A stretch of 64,000 nucleotides of DNA from Chlamydomonas reinhardtii (GCF_000002595.2 NC_057009.1:1856346-1920345); one strand, 5' to 3'; positions 11,104 through 23,289 are shown, counted from the stretch's first letter. Numbers and translations are program-made. Notes: generated from the sequence alone by a model not told the origin.

Positions 11104-13124
11104 TCATGCTTTTGCCATGTAGGATGCGTCCTCTGTCCGAACCTGCGGAGCACCAGGGCCACACGAGCATACGTCACGAGACAGCGGCTGGCTGATTAAA
11201 CCCGGCGCGCACCCGTACCCTGAGTCCCATTCCCCTGCCACCCACTTCTAGCTCACGCAACCCGCAACCCGCCCTACTTCACATGAACTGCAGACACATC
11301 ATCACAGCAAACCCAAGAAGCCCGGCACGCACCACGATGGTGTCTCCCGTCTTGATGTGCGCGGGTGCCATGACGCTGACGCCGCCCGCCACCACCACGT
11401 GCCGCGTGCTGCTGCCGTCCGCCTTCACCACCGCCGGCGGCGCGTCCAGTACCTTGACGGAGATCTTAAAGGGCACGCGCGCTGCAGCGGCAGACATAGG
11501 GAGGAGCGACAATCACACACCCGTTCAGACAGGACCCGCCTTCTGACGCTGGCAGTGCACCTCAGTGCCCGCCGACCGCTCTTGTCAACCCTGCCACCTC
11601 CACCAGTCCCCCAGGTCTTAATTCAGCAGGGACGAAATGGAGTCACCCCCCATGCCCCGCTCCCCACCTGCCACCGGCTCCCCCTGGAAGTAGGCCACCT
11701 CCACCTCCAGCTCCGGCGAGCTGGCCACCCAGCGCCGCCCCTCGCCGAACAGGTCCGGGCTCAGGACCGACTGCTCGTAAGTGGAGCTGCAGGAGAGGGC
11801 GACGGGCGGGCGGGCGGGTGGGGCAGGCATCCACATAGGCATTAGGCATTAGGCATCCGGCATCAGCCATCAGGCATCAGGCATCAGGCATTAGAAAAGG
11901 CAGAGTCGCTCCGTCACGTGGTCATTGACCTCAGGGGCGGCCGCACCACACGGCGGCGCCCACGCTCTCTGCCGCCCCCGCGCGCAGCCCCTCCCCCTCC
12001 CCGCACCTGTCCATGACGTGCACGCCCGCCTCGTCCTGGTACAGCACCTGCATGCCCTTCTCCTCCACGTCCGCAACCTCCACCTGCCGTTGACGCGGCG
12101 GCGGAAATGATGGTGGAGCGGACGGAGACAGCGCAAGCAAGGGCGGGGGGGGGGTTGTAAATACCAGCCCAAACTAAACCGAACCCAATGTAAAAGAGCC
12201 AGGGGGGGCAGGCAAGGCAATGCGCCTTCGGGACTCCAACGCTCATGGACGCACACAACGCTGATCCCGCATCTCCCTCGTAAGCAGCCAGCTGCGGTCA
12301 TGTGCGCCAAGGCGCCGCCCAAGGCCCCGCGTGACAGTGGTGCCGACACGCTGCCCATGCAAGCCGCTGCCACTGCATGACCAACACCAACCATGCCGGG
12401 CGGGTGGTCGCCAGGTGCGAGGCCCTCCAGCAGCAACGCCACCGTCACCAGCCCGCCGCCAGACACGGTCACGCCTAGCTACGCCGCGCCCTCGCTGACC
12501 TGGTCATCCAGTCGCAACTTCTCGCTGGTCCGCGCCCCGTTGGCCAGGTCCACGAGATCCAACAAGACGAAGCCGGCGGCACGTGCCTGGCCGTGCATCC
12601 AGTGAAACTTGGCCACCCGGAATGGCCGCCCGTCGCGCTGTACCAGCTCGCCCGCGCGGATCTGTGAGAGCGGGCGTGAGATGCTGTGTAGGCAAGGCGA
12701 TGCAAGTGCAGCCGTGCAAGTAGAGGTGTTGGCGCAGATGTTCTGATCAGGTGCGCGCTAATGCTCGTGCCGCTAAGGCCGCTTATGGCATCGGGTCATG
12801 TGCACCGTAAGTCAGCGGCCAGCCGGGCGTCGGTGGCACGCTCAACCTCACCCAGACCCCATGCAGGTGTGGCCCGCGCACACGCACTCTTACGCCCCCC
12901 GCAATACCAAGCAGACGTGCTGCGGCGCACAAACCCACCTGCTGCGCAGACTTCTTTAGCCCTCTACACAGAGCGCCCAGCCACGATGTTGATGTTGATG
13001 GCACGCCGCTGGTTCCCATGGTATCGGTGATGGCTCCTTGGAGCGCATTTGTCAATTTTAATGGATTAGATGCAGCGATTTGGCTTACGCGGGACATTAA
13101 CGAGCTTGCAGCGAAACGCAACAT
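11104..13124 (-). CDS. Elongation factor P, probably organelle-targeted
   Basis: Six exons: 12939-13124, 12500-12661, 12007-12083, 11668-11786, 11333-11481, 11104-11142; 243 residues. All three EF-P domains can be followed: the KOW-like start IRAGELVQRDGRPFRV, the middle OB domain with VHVMDSSTYEQ (compare the E. coli FMNNETFEQ segment), and the last domain with VPFKISVKVLDAPPAVV. A 13-residue exon supplies the usual C-terminal end, VRTEDASYMAKA. EF-P relieves ribosome stalling at proline stretches in bacteria and organelles. The first 60 residues (MLRFAASSLMSRVSQIAAS) are basic, Ser/Ala-rich and non-acidic, fitting a mitochondrial or plastid presequence. The tip loop that in bacteria holds a modified Lys/Arg appears shortened and carries His85 in WMHGQAR. 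The gene is divergent from SPRTN. Confidence 0.88.
11835..11893. repeat. GGCATCA/GGCATTA short tandem repeat in an intron
   Basis: About eight imperfect 7-base units (GGCATTA, GGCATCA) lie in the intron of the EF-P gene between the exons at 11668-11786 and 12007-12083. Confidence 0.8.
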
Positions 13125-13301
13125 TTTTTGTCCTTTGCGCAGCTCTCGTGGGTCAAACCACCCAGTCAAGTAATTTAGCTGTTGCAACTGATGTATCTGG
13201 TTGCAGCGTAGATTTAGCAGGTGCAAGACAATGCGGGCAATCGCGCAGCACGCCGCACGGCTCGATGGAATTAGTTTGGCTGGACGGAGCTACACAATAA
13301 C

Positions 13302-13309
13302 TTTATATA
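13302..13309 (-). promoter_or_regulatory. TATA box for the EF-P gene
   Basis: The minus strand reads TATATAAA about 180 bases before the EF-P start codon, inside the 647-base divergent interval shared with SPRTN. The motif is nearly symmetrical, so it could also serve the plus strand, but it lies about 460 bases from the SPRTN start. Confidence 0.5.
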
Positions 13310-13771
13310 CGCTAGCCCCGACTGTAAACATACATTTATATGTTTCCTGCCTTTCTGCCTGAACACTCGCGCTGGTGCCCAAGCGTTTGCTCCCTGAACG
13401 CCCTCTCGCTGCAGCTTGCTTCCAGGCTGCTGGTTTTGAACACGCGAACTATCACTCCTGCAGCAGCTTGTGCTTAGTCACCGCGACAGCCGCGTGCCCG
13501 CGCGCTGACAGCCACACCTAGTCGACGAACCCGGCTCGGCGCGGCTTCTGCGTCGACCCCGCTGGCCACGCAAGGGGCGGCAGAGCTTAGTGCGCTCAGA
13601 ATGTAGGCCGTGAAGTGCCGGCACGCACTGTAAGGTGAGGGGGCCGGTCACGTGGGCTGGGTACTGCGCATCCCTGTCCTGTCTCCTGCACACTAGGTTC
13701 TGACATGCACGTTGCTCTCTCGAACCCCTGCCACCACAGCGCGCTGTGAGGACGTGCAGCGTGTAGAGCCC

Positions 13772-16700
13772 ATGGACGAGTTTGAGGAGCTTGGGGACGA
13801 GTTTCCCGACATTCATGGCTTGTTCCTGTACTACAATGACCTGTACTTCGGCGGCGTGCTGCTGTCCAACACAACTGTTGCATGGAGCTCAGCCCGCATG
13901 ACCTCGTGAGTGGCGGTGCTGTGGTGGCCGTGATTGAATGTTGGTAACGCAAAGAGCTCGGAAAGGAGTTTGCAGGGAGCTTTGTCATGTGGGTCGGGTC
14001 TGCCTAGCGCTCACAGGCGGTAAAAAAACCCACAGGTGCGCACCTGACCCAGATTGCCCTGCCCTGCTCCTGACCGCTGTGTCTGCCGGCGTCTGGTTGG
14101 CTGTCTTGGCCGCGCAGCTGCGGTGGCACTTGCCGCTACCACCCGCAAGCCGGCTGTGAGATCCGCCTCAGCGAGCCGCTACTCAAGGTAGGACTGGCGT
14201 GGGCGTATGCCAGTGACGAGGGGGAGGCAAGGGGAACACGAACTGTTGCCGGCTGGCTTTGCGTGTTTCCTCTGTTGCGCTGCCTAGCACTAGGCCGGCA
14301 AATGGAGCGCCCTTGTGGCATATGGTTATTGCGTTGAACGGGATGTTTGGAATTCTGCCGTTGTTTGAAAGAGCTCCAAAGGGCTGGTTGCTCTGCCTTC
14401 AACGCAAATGGCCCACTGACGGCCCGCTTTGCTGCTTCGTACGCGCATGGTTGCAGCTCCGGCCAGTCCGTGACATGAAAATGGTGAGTGATACATACCC
14501 GCCGCGCGCTACCTCTACGCGCTGTGTCCATACGCCTCCCATCCACCTGCACTCCCTCGCCACCTGCAGCACAGTCAACATGTGAAGTGAGCCGGCGGCG
14601 CTTGGCTCAAACTTGTGCCGTTTGTTCATTTGCAGGTGCTGCTGCACGAAATGATCCACGCCCACAACATGACACTGAAGATCTACGACCCTGACCCCGG
14701 AGGGCACGGTGAGCGGCGAGCTGGTCTGAAGCACCTTTGCATGACCTTCCGGGCATGGCGCAGAGGTGCCTCCAAAGCCGCACCGTCAGCAGCTTGCTTT
14801 GGCCCTCATCCCTGCAATCTGCCGTTCCCACTGCAGGGCCGCCGTTCAAGGCGCTCATGGACAAGATCAACAAGTCAACAGTACCGGATCCTCAGGTGAG
14901 CGCAATGCACACATGTGCTTCTCCACATCAAGTCACGAGCCCTGCCATCATCGCACCCGAACCAATTCCGCTGTTGCCTGTCTGCAGCGGCCGCCCGGCG
15001 GCTACAACATCACCACCACTCACAGCATGCACGGCGAGGTCAATAACTACCGCACCCACCACTGGTGCGCACGGGCGCACCCGTACGGGCTCTTCCGGGC
15101 GTGGGACTGCACCATCTCAGTGGTGGGATTGCACCACCTCACTCGGGGCACTGTCCACAACAGCTGCGCATGGCGGCCTGGTCTTCGGGGCCCTCGATGT
15201 GACACGCACCACCCAGCGGTCCTTTCCATTGCTGGCGCGCCCTGGCCCACTGCTGGTCCACGTCGCAGGGAGTGTGACCGCTGCAAGAAGCTGATCCGGC
15301 GCTCCATGAACCGCCCGCCGCAGGAGGCCGACTGCTTCGGGTGAGGGCCATCGGCGGGAGCTGTAGAGGGGAGAGACGAGCCGGGGCGCGCCGTGCCGTA
15401 GTGAAGTCCCGTTGCTGATATTTGCGCGTCTGGGCACAACGCACCTTGCACTGCGCTGCGCACCACGCCTCATGCCGCGCCTTTGTGCCGCAACGCCCGC
15501 AGCATCCGCACGCGGGGGCCCACGGGCGCCGCATGCCGCGACCCCAACTGCGCCTACCACGTGCACATCCGCACCTGTGGCGGCACCTTCGTCAAGGTCA
15601 AGGAGCCGGAGAAGCCGCCCAAGCACAAGCCGCAGAAGCAGTCGGCCTCCGCGTCCGCCTCAGCAGGGTTGGCGGGGGCGGCGGGGGCGGCAGGAGGGTC
15701 CGGCGCAGGCAAGAAAAAGGCATCCTCGGTGCCACCGGTGCTGCCGCCGGGCCAGCGCAGCATAGACAGCATGCTGGGCTTGAAGCGGCCGGCGGTCGGC
15801 AGTGCCTCTCCTGAGAGCCCAGGCTCACCGCGTCCGCGCATTGCGGCTGGCGGCGCCGCCGCAGCGGCAACTAGCACCTGTGATGCAGTTGCAGGTGCTG
15901 GAGCTGACACTGGCGCTGGGGCTGCGGGAGGCAAGGGGCGGGTCAGTACCAGCGCAGCAGCCGATGGCACTGCGGGCATGGCAGCACGGGGCGGACCGGC
16001 GTCTCGGGGTGCAGCAGGAGGCGGTGGACAGGGATCGCGGCCAGGCTCAACTCTCGGCAGCGCCTCTGAGGCCCCTGAAGCTCAAGGCGGAGCAGCAGCA
16101 GCAGCAGCAGCAGCAGCCACTGGCGGTGTGCCGCCGCCCGACGCGCCGGACCCCACGCCCATGTCAGCGGATGAACTGCGGCGCAGGTGCGCGGAGGCGG
16201 CACTCGCGCGCTTTGGCGGCGGCTACAGGGCTGACGGCGGCGGCAGCGGGAAAGGCGGCGGCAGCGGCGGCAGCGCTGGGCCGCTCGGGCCCAGGCCACC
16301 ACTACAGGCTGTAGCCGGTAGCGCCGCTGCCGCCCCGTCAGGTGGTGGCACGGGCACGTACACAGGACCGACTGCGTCCGGACTGCCGCCGCAAGGCCGG
16401 AGCCACGCCGAGCAGGACAGCAATCTTGGTCCAGGCCACGACGCCGCCGGCAAGGCCGGCAGGACCAGCACCAGCGGCGTTGCGCCGAGCCCTGGGGCTC
16501 CATCGCTATCTGGCTCTGCGGCAGCGCCGGCGCACGCCGCGGCGCCAGCAACTGTGCCCGCAGCCAAAGCCGCACCGCAGCCGCAGGCGCCGCCGTGGCC
16601 GCCTGACGTGGACGTGTTGCTGGTGGACGACTCGGACGATGAGGATGGCGTCGATGGAGGGGCGCAGCAGGAGCAGGAGCAGGAGCATGGAGAAGCACAG

Positions 16701-16793
16701 CTGGAGGGCGACAGGGTGGCAGGGCATGGGGGGCCGCAGGGCAGCGGCGGCGACGCAGAGATAATTGATCTGGTGGATTCGGATGACGATTGA
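13772..16793 (+). CDS. SPRTN: SPRTN/Spartan-like DNA-protein crosslink metalloprotease
   Basis: Eight exons: 13772-13905, 14118-14187, 14457-14483, 14636-14708, 14837-14895, 14988-15064, 15269-15340, 15503-16793; 600 residues. The SprT domain follows the SPRTN order: DIHGLFLYYNDLYFGG, VAWSSARMTSCGGTC, CEIRLSEPLLK, the zinc/catalytic HEMIH at residues 81-85, GGHGPPFKALMDKIN, then a cysteine-rich end (CDRCKKLIRR ... GAACRDPNCAYH ... CGGTF). SPRTN digests proteins trapped on DNA during replication. The 400-residue tail is disordered and Ala/Gly-rich. It holds QRSIDSML at residue 255 (PIP-like), RFGGGYRADGG near 407 (SHP-like, p97 binding), and two acidic hydrophobic patches, DVDVLLVDDSDDED (539) and IIDLVDSDDD at the C-terminus (SUMO-interacting type). 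I see no UBZ zinc finger. The start is the ATG at 13772 in good context; the frame is open upstream without another ATG. Confidence 0.9.
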
Positions 16794-17474
16794 CGGATAT
16801 GGCTACGCGGATTAGGCAGACACGGTGCGCATTGGCAGAATGCCAAGGCATGGAAGGATTCTGGTACGTAACAGCGCTGCGTAGTCATGCGTTTGGTCTT
16901 TGGTCGTTTCGTTTTCTCAAGCGCCCGTGCCTGACCCCTGCACCTGCTTGTGTTCGAACGCTCTCGGCGCGACGGGTGCACGGCCTGCATACCTAGCGCT
17001 GGCGTAGCAGGCTGTGAAAGTAGGACGTGAGTCAAGTGACGCGTCAACCTACTCGAGTCTGGAACGGTCTGGATGGGGATGGGGGGCCGGGCGCTTGACT
17101 CAGCGCAATGAGTGATGGCCGTCCGGAATGACTGTGCATAGACGTCGGGCCCAAAACAGTTCACTGCCTGACATTCACGTTTATCACGTCATTCAAGAAC
17201 ACTGAAGGCCGTCACGAACCGCAAACCCTGTCCTGAAGTGACTGTTCCTTCCCTTGTTGCTTGGAGATCGTTGTGTGCCTTAGCAGCATGAACTAGGGGC
17301 AGCCCTAGGCTTCCGCAGAGTCGTAATAACACCTGGGCGCAGGCTTGAAATGTGTAGCTGAACTCCGCGTAAACGAGGGCGAGGCCGGCAAGCGGCCAGG
17401 AGCGGACTTCAATGAATTTCTTAAGGAAACTTAGCGAAAGGTTCAAGTGAGTTGCGGGCTCTGAGGCCCCCTAC
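16794..17474. other. Intergenic interval, no gene seen
   Basis: This holds the SPRTN 3' region and the upstream region of the PP2C-like gene. No frame has coding character or splice-compatible ends, and no clear TGTAA was found for SPRTN. Confidence 0.6.
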
Positions 17475-17481
17475 TTATAAA
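17475..17481 (+). promoter_or_regulatory. TATA box for the PP2C-like gene
   Basis: TTATAAA lies 59-65 bases before the proposed start codon at 17540. A start site about 30 bases downstream would leave a short leader, which supports that ATG. Confidence 0.55.
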
Positions 17482-17539
17482 CCGGCCGCCCAGGCTGTAC
17501 GCGCCAAACGAGCCCCGAACATGCCCTTGTACCCAATGC

Positions 17540-19754
17540 ATGAACAGGGAGCAAGCTGCTGCACGCAAACTCGATGGAGGCACGCTTTGCGGGAAGCAGG
17601 GAGCGGGTAAGACCACGGGGGCGAATCGCCGAGTGGGCGCCGTGGACTGTGCTCTTGGCATTGTCGTTGTCTTGTTACGCACGTTGCTCCGCCGTGTTTC
17701 AGATGGCGAACCGCCCGAGTGCAACCCGCGCCTCTGCAAGACCAACACGACCATCCTAGCTTCGCACTCCGGCCCGGACACGGGAGTGGCGGTGTACAAG
17801 CAGTTTGCGCCAGGCAAGCGGGGTCAAGAGGCGGGAGGTTCTGCAGGCATAGCGCATAAAATCCTGCGTGTGGGTGTGGTGAAAGCCTCTCACCCCTTGG
17901 CGGCCATGTGCACAAGTATCGGCGCTAGCACCAGTTCCCAGCCCGCGCCTGCCCGCGCTGCCGGCTGGGGGAAGGGTGGCGCTTCGGGCTCCCCGCACGG
18001 GCCACACGCCTGCTTAGCTTCCCATTTCATCCAGAACTGCTTGTTATCACATGCCAGCACCGCTGCTGCTACACGCCTCCACACCATATGCCCGTAGACC
18101 TGCCGGCGACATGGGACAATCCCGTGGACTGGGCGTACGGCATCTCCGTGTCCATGTACGACCTGGGGCCCACGGGCCGCCGCAACGGCGAGCCCGTCGC
18201 GGACTGCTTCGGCATCCTGGCCTATCAGGAGGGGGCTATCCTGGCCGTGGCGGACGGCGTGAACTGGGGCGAGCCGCCGCGGCGCGCCGCGCGCTGCGCC
18301 GTGCTGGGCTGCCTGAGCCACATGCACAAGGCGCTCCGGCAACACGAAAGTGCGTTGGTGGTTTGGGGAAGGAGCGTTTGGGGGAAGGAGAGTTGGGGGG
18401 AAGGATTTGGGAGGGATGGTGGGAGCTGCGGGGGGAGAGGCTGGCAAGGCAGGCGCAATCAGGGCGCGTGGGGAAGTGGGTGGCAGATGTGAAGGCTGGC
18501 AGGGGCCAGCCGGGGCAGCCGCGGCAGCAGCGGAAGGGCATAGGTGGCCCACGGCCCGTGGGTGGGTCGCCGGCCCGGCTCTTTGAAAAGAGCCATGGCA
18601 AAGGACGTCTCCAAGTTGTGCACGTGCCTGTCCTGCCACCGCCTTTCGACCCGCACCCGCTCGCCACACATGCCTCAGCCCTTCCGCTCCTCTGCCTCAC
18701 CTCCTCCCCTCACTGCCTCCTTCTCCCTCTCTCCGCCCCGCCTCCCCGCCTCCTCCTCCCACCTGCCTGCGCAGCCGACTCCTTGCTGGACTGCCGCACG
18801 GTGTTCAAGCACCTAGTGGAGTCCATCCCCGCCAGCCAGAAGCTCATCCTGCAGCAGTTCGGCACGCTCACCACGCTGGTGTGTGCGTATGTCAGTACCA
18901 TGTATGCCAGTACCGTGTATGCGAGTATGGGAGGGGGGCTGATCCTTGAAGACGTAGTCTGTTCCCTGCCACAAGCTTTCTCAGGAGGGACACACCGACG
19001 CAGCTGACAACCCTCCTTCGGCCCCGCCGCCGCCGCCAACTGCCGCGCACATGCGCAGGTGGTGAGCGTGGTCCTGCCGCTCAAGTGGGTGCGCAGCCCG
19101 GGCCGCTGGGCCGCCATCACCATGACGGTGGGCGACAGCGCCGCCTACGTGTACCGCGCCGCCAGCAAGACAGTGGAGGAGGTGACGGCGGCGGCGCATG
19201 CGGAGGGAGCGCGGTGAGCGGCGGGGCAGCTGGGAACAGGGGCTGGGGCTGGGGAGGGTGGGGTCTGGTGTGGAATGGGGCGGGTGGGGGCTGGTGTGCT
19301 GGTTGAGCAGGATGGGCGGAAAAGCGCTGTATGTTAGGGTGCGACGAGGGCTTGGGTAGACGAGGAAGCGGAGCCGCCGGTGGGGGTTGCTGGGATGCGG
19401 GCAGGCAGATGACGCTGGTGTCTGAGATTGGGGGCTGCACCCGCCACCATGTCGCAGCGCTGCTGTTTGCTTCTGCCTGTTGTTTTCTTAGCTAATCATG
19501 AATGTAATCCCCATCAAACCCGCGTTCCTTACCTCCCTCCGCCCCTCCATCCAGCGACCCGCGCTGGTGCCCGGGCGCGCTGGGCTACGCCATGGGCGAG
19601 GAGCCGGACCTGGCCAACATGATGCTGTGCCTCACCTTCCTGGACGAGGGCGACTTCGTCTTCCTCACCAGCGACGGCGTGGCCGACAACTTCGACCCCG
19701 TGATCCGCAAGATGGCGCGCCACCAGGTGAGGTGGTGGCGGTGCGTGGTGGCGT

Positions 19755-19799
<45 letters not shown>

Positions 19800-21316
19800 T
19801 GTTGTGTTGTGGTGTATGTGTGTGTGGTGTTGTGGGGTGTGTGTGGTGGAGCGGGGCGGTGCATGGTGGGGTGGGGTGGTGGGGTGGGGTGGCGTTGAGG
19901 AGTGGGGAGGACAGGGAATGGTGTTGGGTGTCAGGCGATGGCCCTGGGGGGGGGGAGGAATGGAGCCGCAGCCGGGCGTTGTACATGCCAGGCGCATTTT
20001 GAAGCATCTTGAGTTTCCTGGATCACTGAACGCTACTTCTTTCACCTGACGCATTGCAGGTCCTGGAGTCCGGTGATGGCGACCTCCCAGCTCTGTCGCC
20101 GGCAGAGTGCCAGGTGGGTCCATTGAAAGGTCTGGATGGCTGCGTGTGCCGCCCAGGGTAACCGGCGAGCACAGGGTGGCCGAGTGAGCATGCAGCGGCC
20201 ACTGAATGGCGCCGGCAGCTGTATGTGGCCGTGTGTGCAAGCAGCTGTGGCCGTGGCGTCAGTACGCAGGCACTGCGCGGCGCACTACCACGGCACCTAC
20301 AGCTGCTTTGCCGACGTGAATGGGACCGCAACTGTTCAACAATAACTGCATCCTGCTTTCTTGAATGTATCCTTATCCTTAACACTTGTCCTTGACTCCA
20401 ACAGGCCAAGGCGATGGACCTGCTGCGGGACGTGCTGGTGGACGCCGACCGCCGCCTGTCCGCCTCCCCACACGGCGCCGACAGCGCAGCAGCCTCGCCG
20501 CGCAGCGCCAGCGGCCGAGGCCTGGGCCTGGGCGGCGGCGGCGGCAGTGGCGGCGGCGGCGGCAGCCGCATGACCGCCCGCGGCCTGGCGGAGCAGCTGC
20601 TGCAGCACGTGTACGACGTGACGGAGGAGCAGCGGCAGCACGTGGAGGCGCGCAACCGCGACCGGGAGCGCTCGCTGAGCCGGGAGCACGCCCCCGGCTC
20701 GGGCCCCAGCCTCGGCACGGACCACAAGCACGGCGGCCTCATGGGTCTGGCGCCCCTGGCGCGGCCGCCCGGCAAGATGGATCATGCGACGGTGGCCGCC
20801 TACCAGGTGGGCCGCCGCACGGCCGCCTCGGTGGCCAAGAGCCGCGCGCGGCTGGCGGCGGTGGACGCGTCGGCGCCCACGCTGCCCTTCATGGCGGCGC
20901 AGGCGGCGCCGGCCAACTCGACCGCGTCGGCGCGCAGTATTGTGCGGCAGGGGACGTCGGGCGGCGTGACGGCGGCGGCGGTGCCGGTTGCGACGGCGGT
21001 GCCGGTGGCGACGGCGGTACCGGTTACGACGGCGGTGCCAGTGGCGACGGCGGTACCGGTTACGATGACGGTACCGGTGGCGCCGGTGGGGCTGGCTTCG
21101 GGGCCCTCGGCGTCCGGGCCCTCGGGTGCCTCCGCGGCGTCGGCGTCGGCGTCCGCAGCGGCGTCGGCGGTCAACAATGGCAGCACCACCAGCGCCAGCC
21201 ATGTGTCGGGGTCGCTTGCGGTGGTTGGGGGCGGGAACGGAGCCGGAAGCGGGACGGTGTCGGAAGCGGGCGAGGGCGCGGCGGCAGCGGCGGCGCATGT
21301 GGCGGAGAAGGGGTGA
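17540..21316 (+). CDS. PP2C-like domain protein (CG9801/PP2D1-like)
   Basis: Proposed exons: 17540-17606, 17703-17813, 18035-18349, 18775-18878, 19059-19213, 19555-19726, 20060-20113, 20405-21316; 629 residues. The PP2C fold is recognised from FGILAYQEGAILAVADGVNWG (with its Asp), AAITMTVGDSAAYVYR (strand with GDS), and GDFVFLTSDGVADNF (SDG motif). The usual DGHGG box is replaced by ADGVNWG, as in the CG9801/PP2D1 group, so catalytic activity is uncertain. The domain ends with AKAMDLLRDVLVDA; the 280-residue tail is low complexity with poly-Gly and VPVATA repeats. The join between exons 2 and 3 (GC donor at 17814, acceptor before 18035) is the weakest point; all other junctions are GT-AG and in phase. 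Confidence 0.75.
19757..19798. repeat. (TG)n microsatellite just inside an intron
   Basis: A pure TG run begins 30 bases after the donor at 19727 of the PP2C-like gene and is followed by a GTGGT-rich stretch. Confidence 0.95.
20980..21095 (+). repeat. Coding minisatellite for VPVATA repeats
   Basis: Units of the form GTGCCGGTGGCGACGGCG are tandemly repeated about six times in the last exon of the PP2C-like gene. They encode alternating VPVATA and VPVTTA hexapeptides. Confidence 0.85.
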
Positions 21317-23285
21317 CCGCTGCGGCGGCTGGTCGTGTGAGGCTTAGGCTAGGCCTTGCCAAAGAATGCGGCAGTGTGTGGGCGATTGGACTAACAGCAA
21401 ATGAACGCGTCCCTACTGTGGTATTTTCCTGAGACTGCAAACCGCGCGGCGGCAGTGGCGGCGCAGGGCTAGGCAGCGGTGGCGGCAGCGGCCCTGGGCC
21501 CAGCAGTGGCGCCGTGCATGTGCGTAGCGGAGGGGGCAGGCAAGGCCACGTGGAGGAGGAGAGCGCGGCGCCGTCCCAAGAAACGGCGCCGGCGCGCAGG
21601 TTGAGGCCTGCCGGTGTCTGGTTAGCAGTCTTTGCTGGCGAGCATAGCATGGCACGGTGTGTGGCAGCATGTATTCCTGTTTGGTTTGTTGCGTGTGGTT
21701 TGTTGCGTGCTTTGCTTGTGCTTGACAGGGAGACATGGCTTGACGCATGGCGGGCCGTGCAAACCAACCCCGGCTAGCTATGTCCGGGAGATGAGGTAAA
21801 CGGTTGCGGCTCAGGCGGGAGACGTGGCGTGGGCGCAGCCCACTTGTCCCTATACATCTTGTCATGAGATTGTTGCTTAGGCGAACCGTGGTACGTCTCC
21901 ATGACCCTGTATTCCTGCGGATATCTTTGTTCTCGGTGTGTCGCTGTGGTGGTGTCTCTGATGTGCACTTGACCACGTCTGGTGAAGCTGTCGCCACTCG
22001 TTGGTGGACTGTCTCGCTAGGGGACCATGTCCGAGAATGGGTCGGTATTGCACGTGCGTTTAAACGTGAATGAGAAATATAAGCCAGTGTGAATGGGCTC
22101 ATAATAAGCGGCTTGGGGGCTTGCCGAGTCTAGTATTGAGTCGTTTGGGCTGTTGGGTTGGTTGAGCGCGCCGGTCAGACGAGCCAAGCACCGTATCCAC
22201 ACACCCATAGGGCAAGCGCAGGCCGGCATCGAATGCACAATGTGTGACAGTTGGCCCGCTTCGGTCGCTTGCGTCCTCCACAAGGCGCATGTGTAACACA
22301 AGTCGGTGAATGAGTATTACACGCGGTCCCTTCCCGGGTTTGCGAGTCTAAGCGGACACGTTTCACAACGACGACATAATGCTAGCTTTTCCGCCAGGTG
22401 TGATTCTGGTCAAGGGGAGTGATGACTCGTATGTGGTCCTGCAGGCAGGCAGCTAGCCCTCCACGGCACCACAGTCTACAGCCAATCGACGGGCTGTAGT
22501 GCTGCGGCTGCTGACTGAACTCATGTGCTGCTGTGTGGGAGTTAGGCGGCGGCCTTGCTCATGCTGCGTGCACACCACGCACGGCGGTGCCACCAGCAGC
22601 CGCGCTTTCCAGCTATGGCGACCAGCGCCAGTCCGACGTCACCGTTACGTTCGAGGCCCATGCATGCTACGGGCTACCAAGGGCTAGACACGTCACCAAT
22701 GCTAGCTCCCCCCGGCCACTTGCGCCAGCTGGGCTGGTGTTGCCGTCATGGGTGATGGGGGCCATCCATCCGTCTTGGGCGGGTGGACTCGTCTGCCTGC
22801 GTGCCGTGTATCGCCAGCTGTGCTGTGGTCCTGATAGCTGCACAGGGCGAGCCGACTGAGCAGCGGAATCCCGCTGCACCAGCCAGCACCGGCAGGCTGT
22901 GGCGCCGCGCAGCAGGAGCAGCTCATCCGCCCGGCGCTTATGAATGCGGATGTTACAGAGGGGACAGTCCCAGCACCCGAAGACGCCGAGCCATCACATG
23001 CTATCAGGGCCCGACTTGACTCCACCAACCCCGACTTTGCTGCAAACCCTCCCGCGGGCAAAGTCCGTGTGACTCCGCGCACAGTGAGTCCTAGCCAAGC
23101 CTCAACCCGCCAGAGCCCCACCGCTGTGCCTCAACGCCACAAGCCTAGGCACAGGAGTGCCGGGAAACGTCTAGGCCGCAGGACACACGCACAGTGCACG
23201 CACTAACCAGGGCGCAAGCGTCCAGGTACTAGAACGGTCGCCCACACGTGCATCCTGCCCACACACAAAGCCACCAAACACGCAC
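21317..23285. other. Gene-poor interval after the PP2C-like gene
   Basis: About 2 kb without a supportable gene. A TGTAA at 22292-22296 could end the PP2C-like transcript, but this would make a long 3' UTR. Frames here are short and lack splice-compatible partners. The right-hand part may include the 3' tail of the LINE fragment that follows. Confidence 0.5.
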
Positions 23286-23289
23286 AACC

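Noticed and set aside
11279-11512. EF-P ending by read-through into GLLGFAVMMCLQF or a tiny FM-stop exon
   Set aside because: A 13-residue exon at 11104-11142 gives the normal EF-P C-terminus in the right phase.
21171-21767. Long frames opposite the last PP2C-like exon
   Set aside because: They are antisense shadows of a very GC-rich, low-complexity coding exon.
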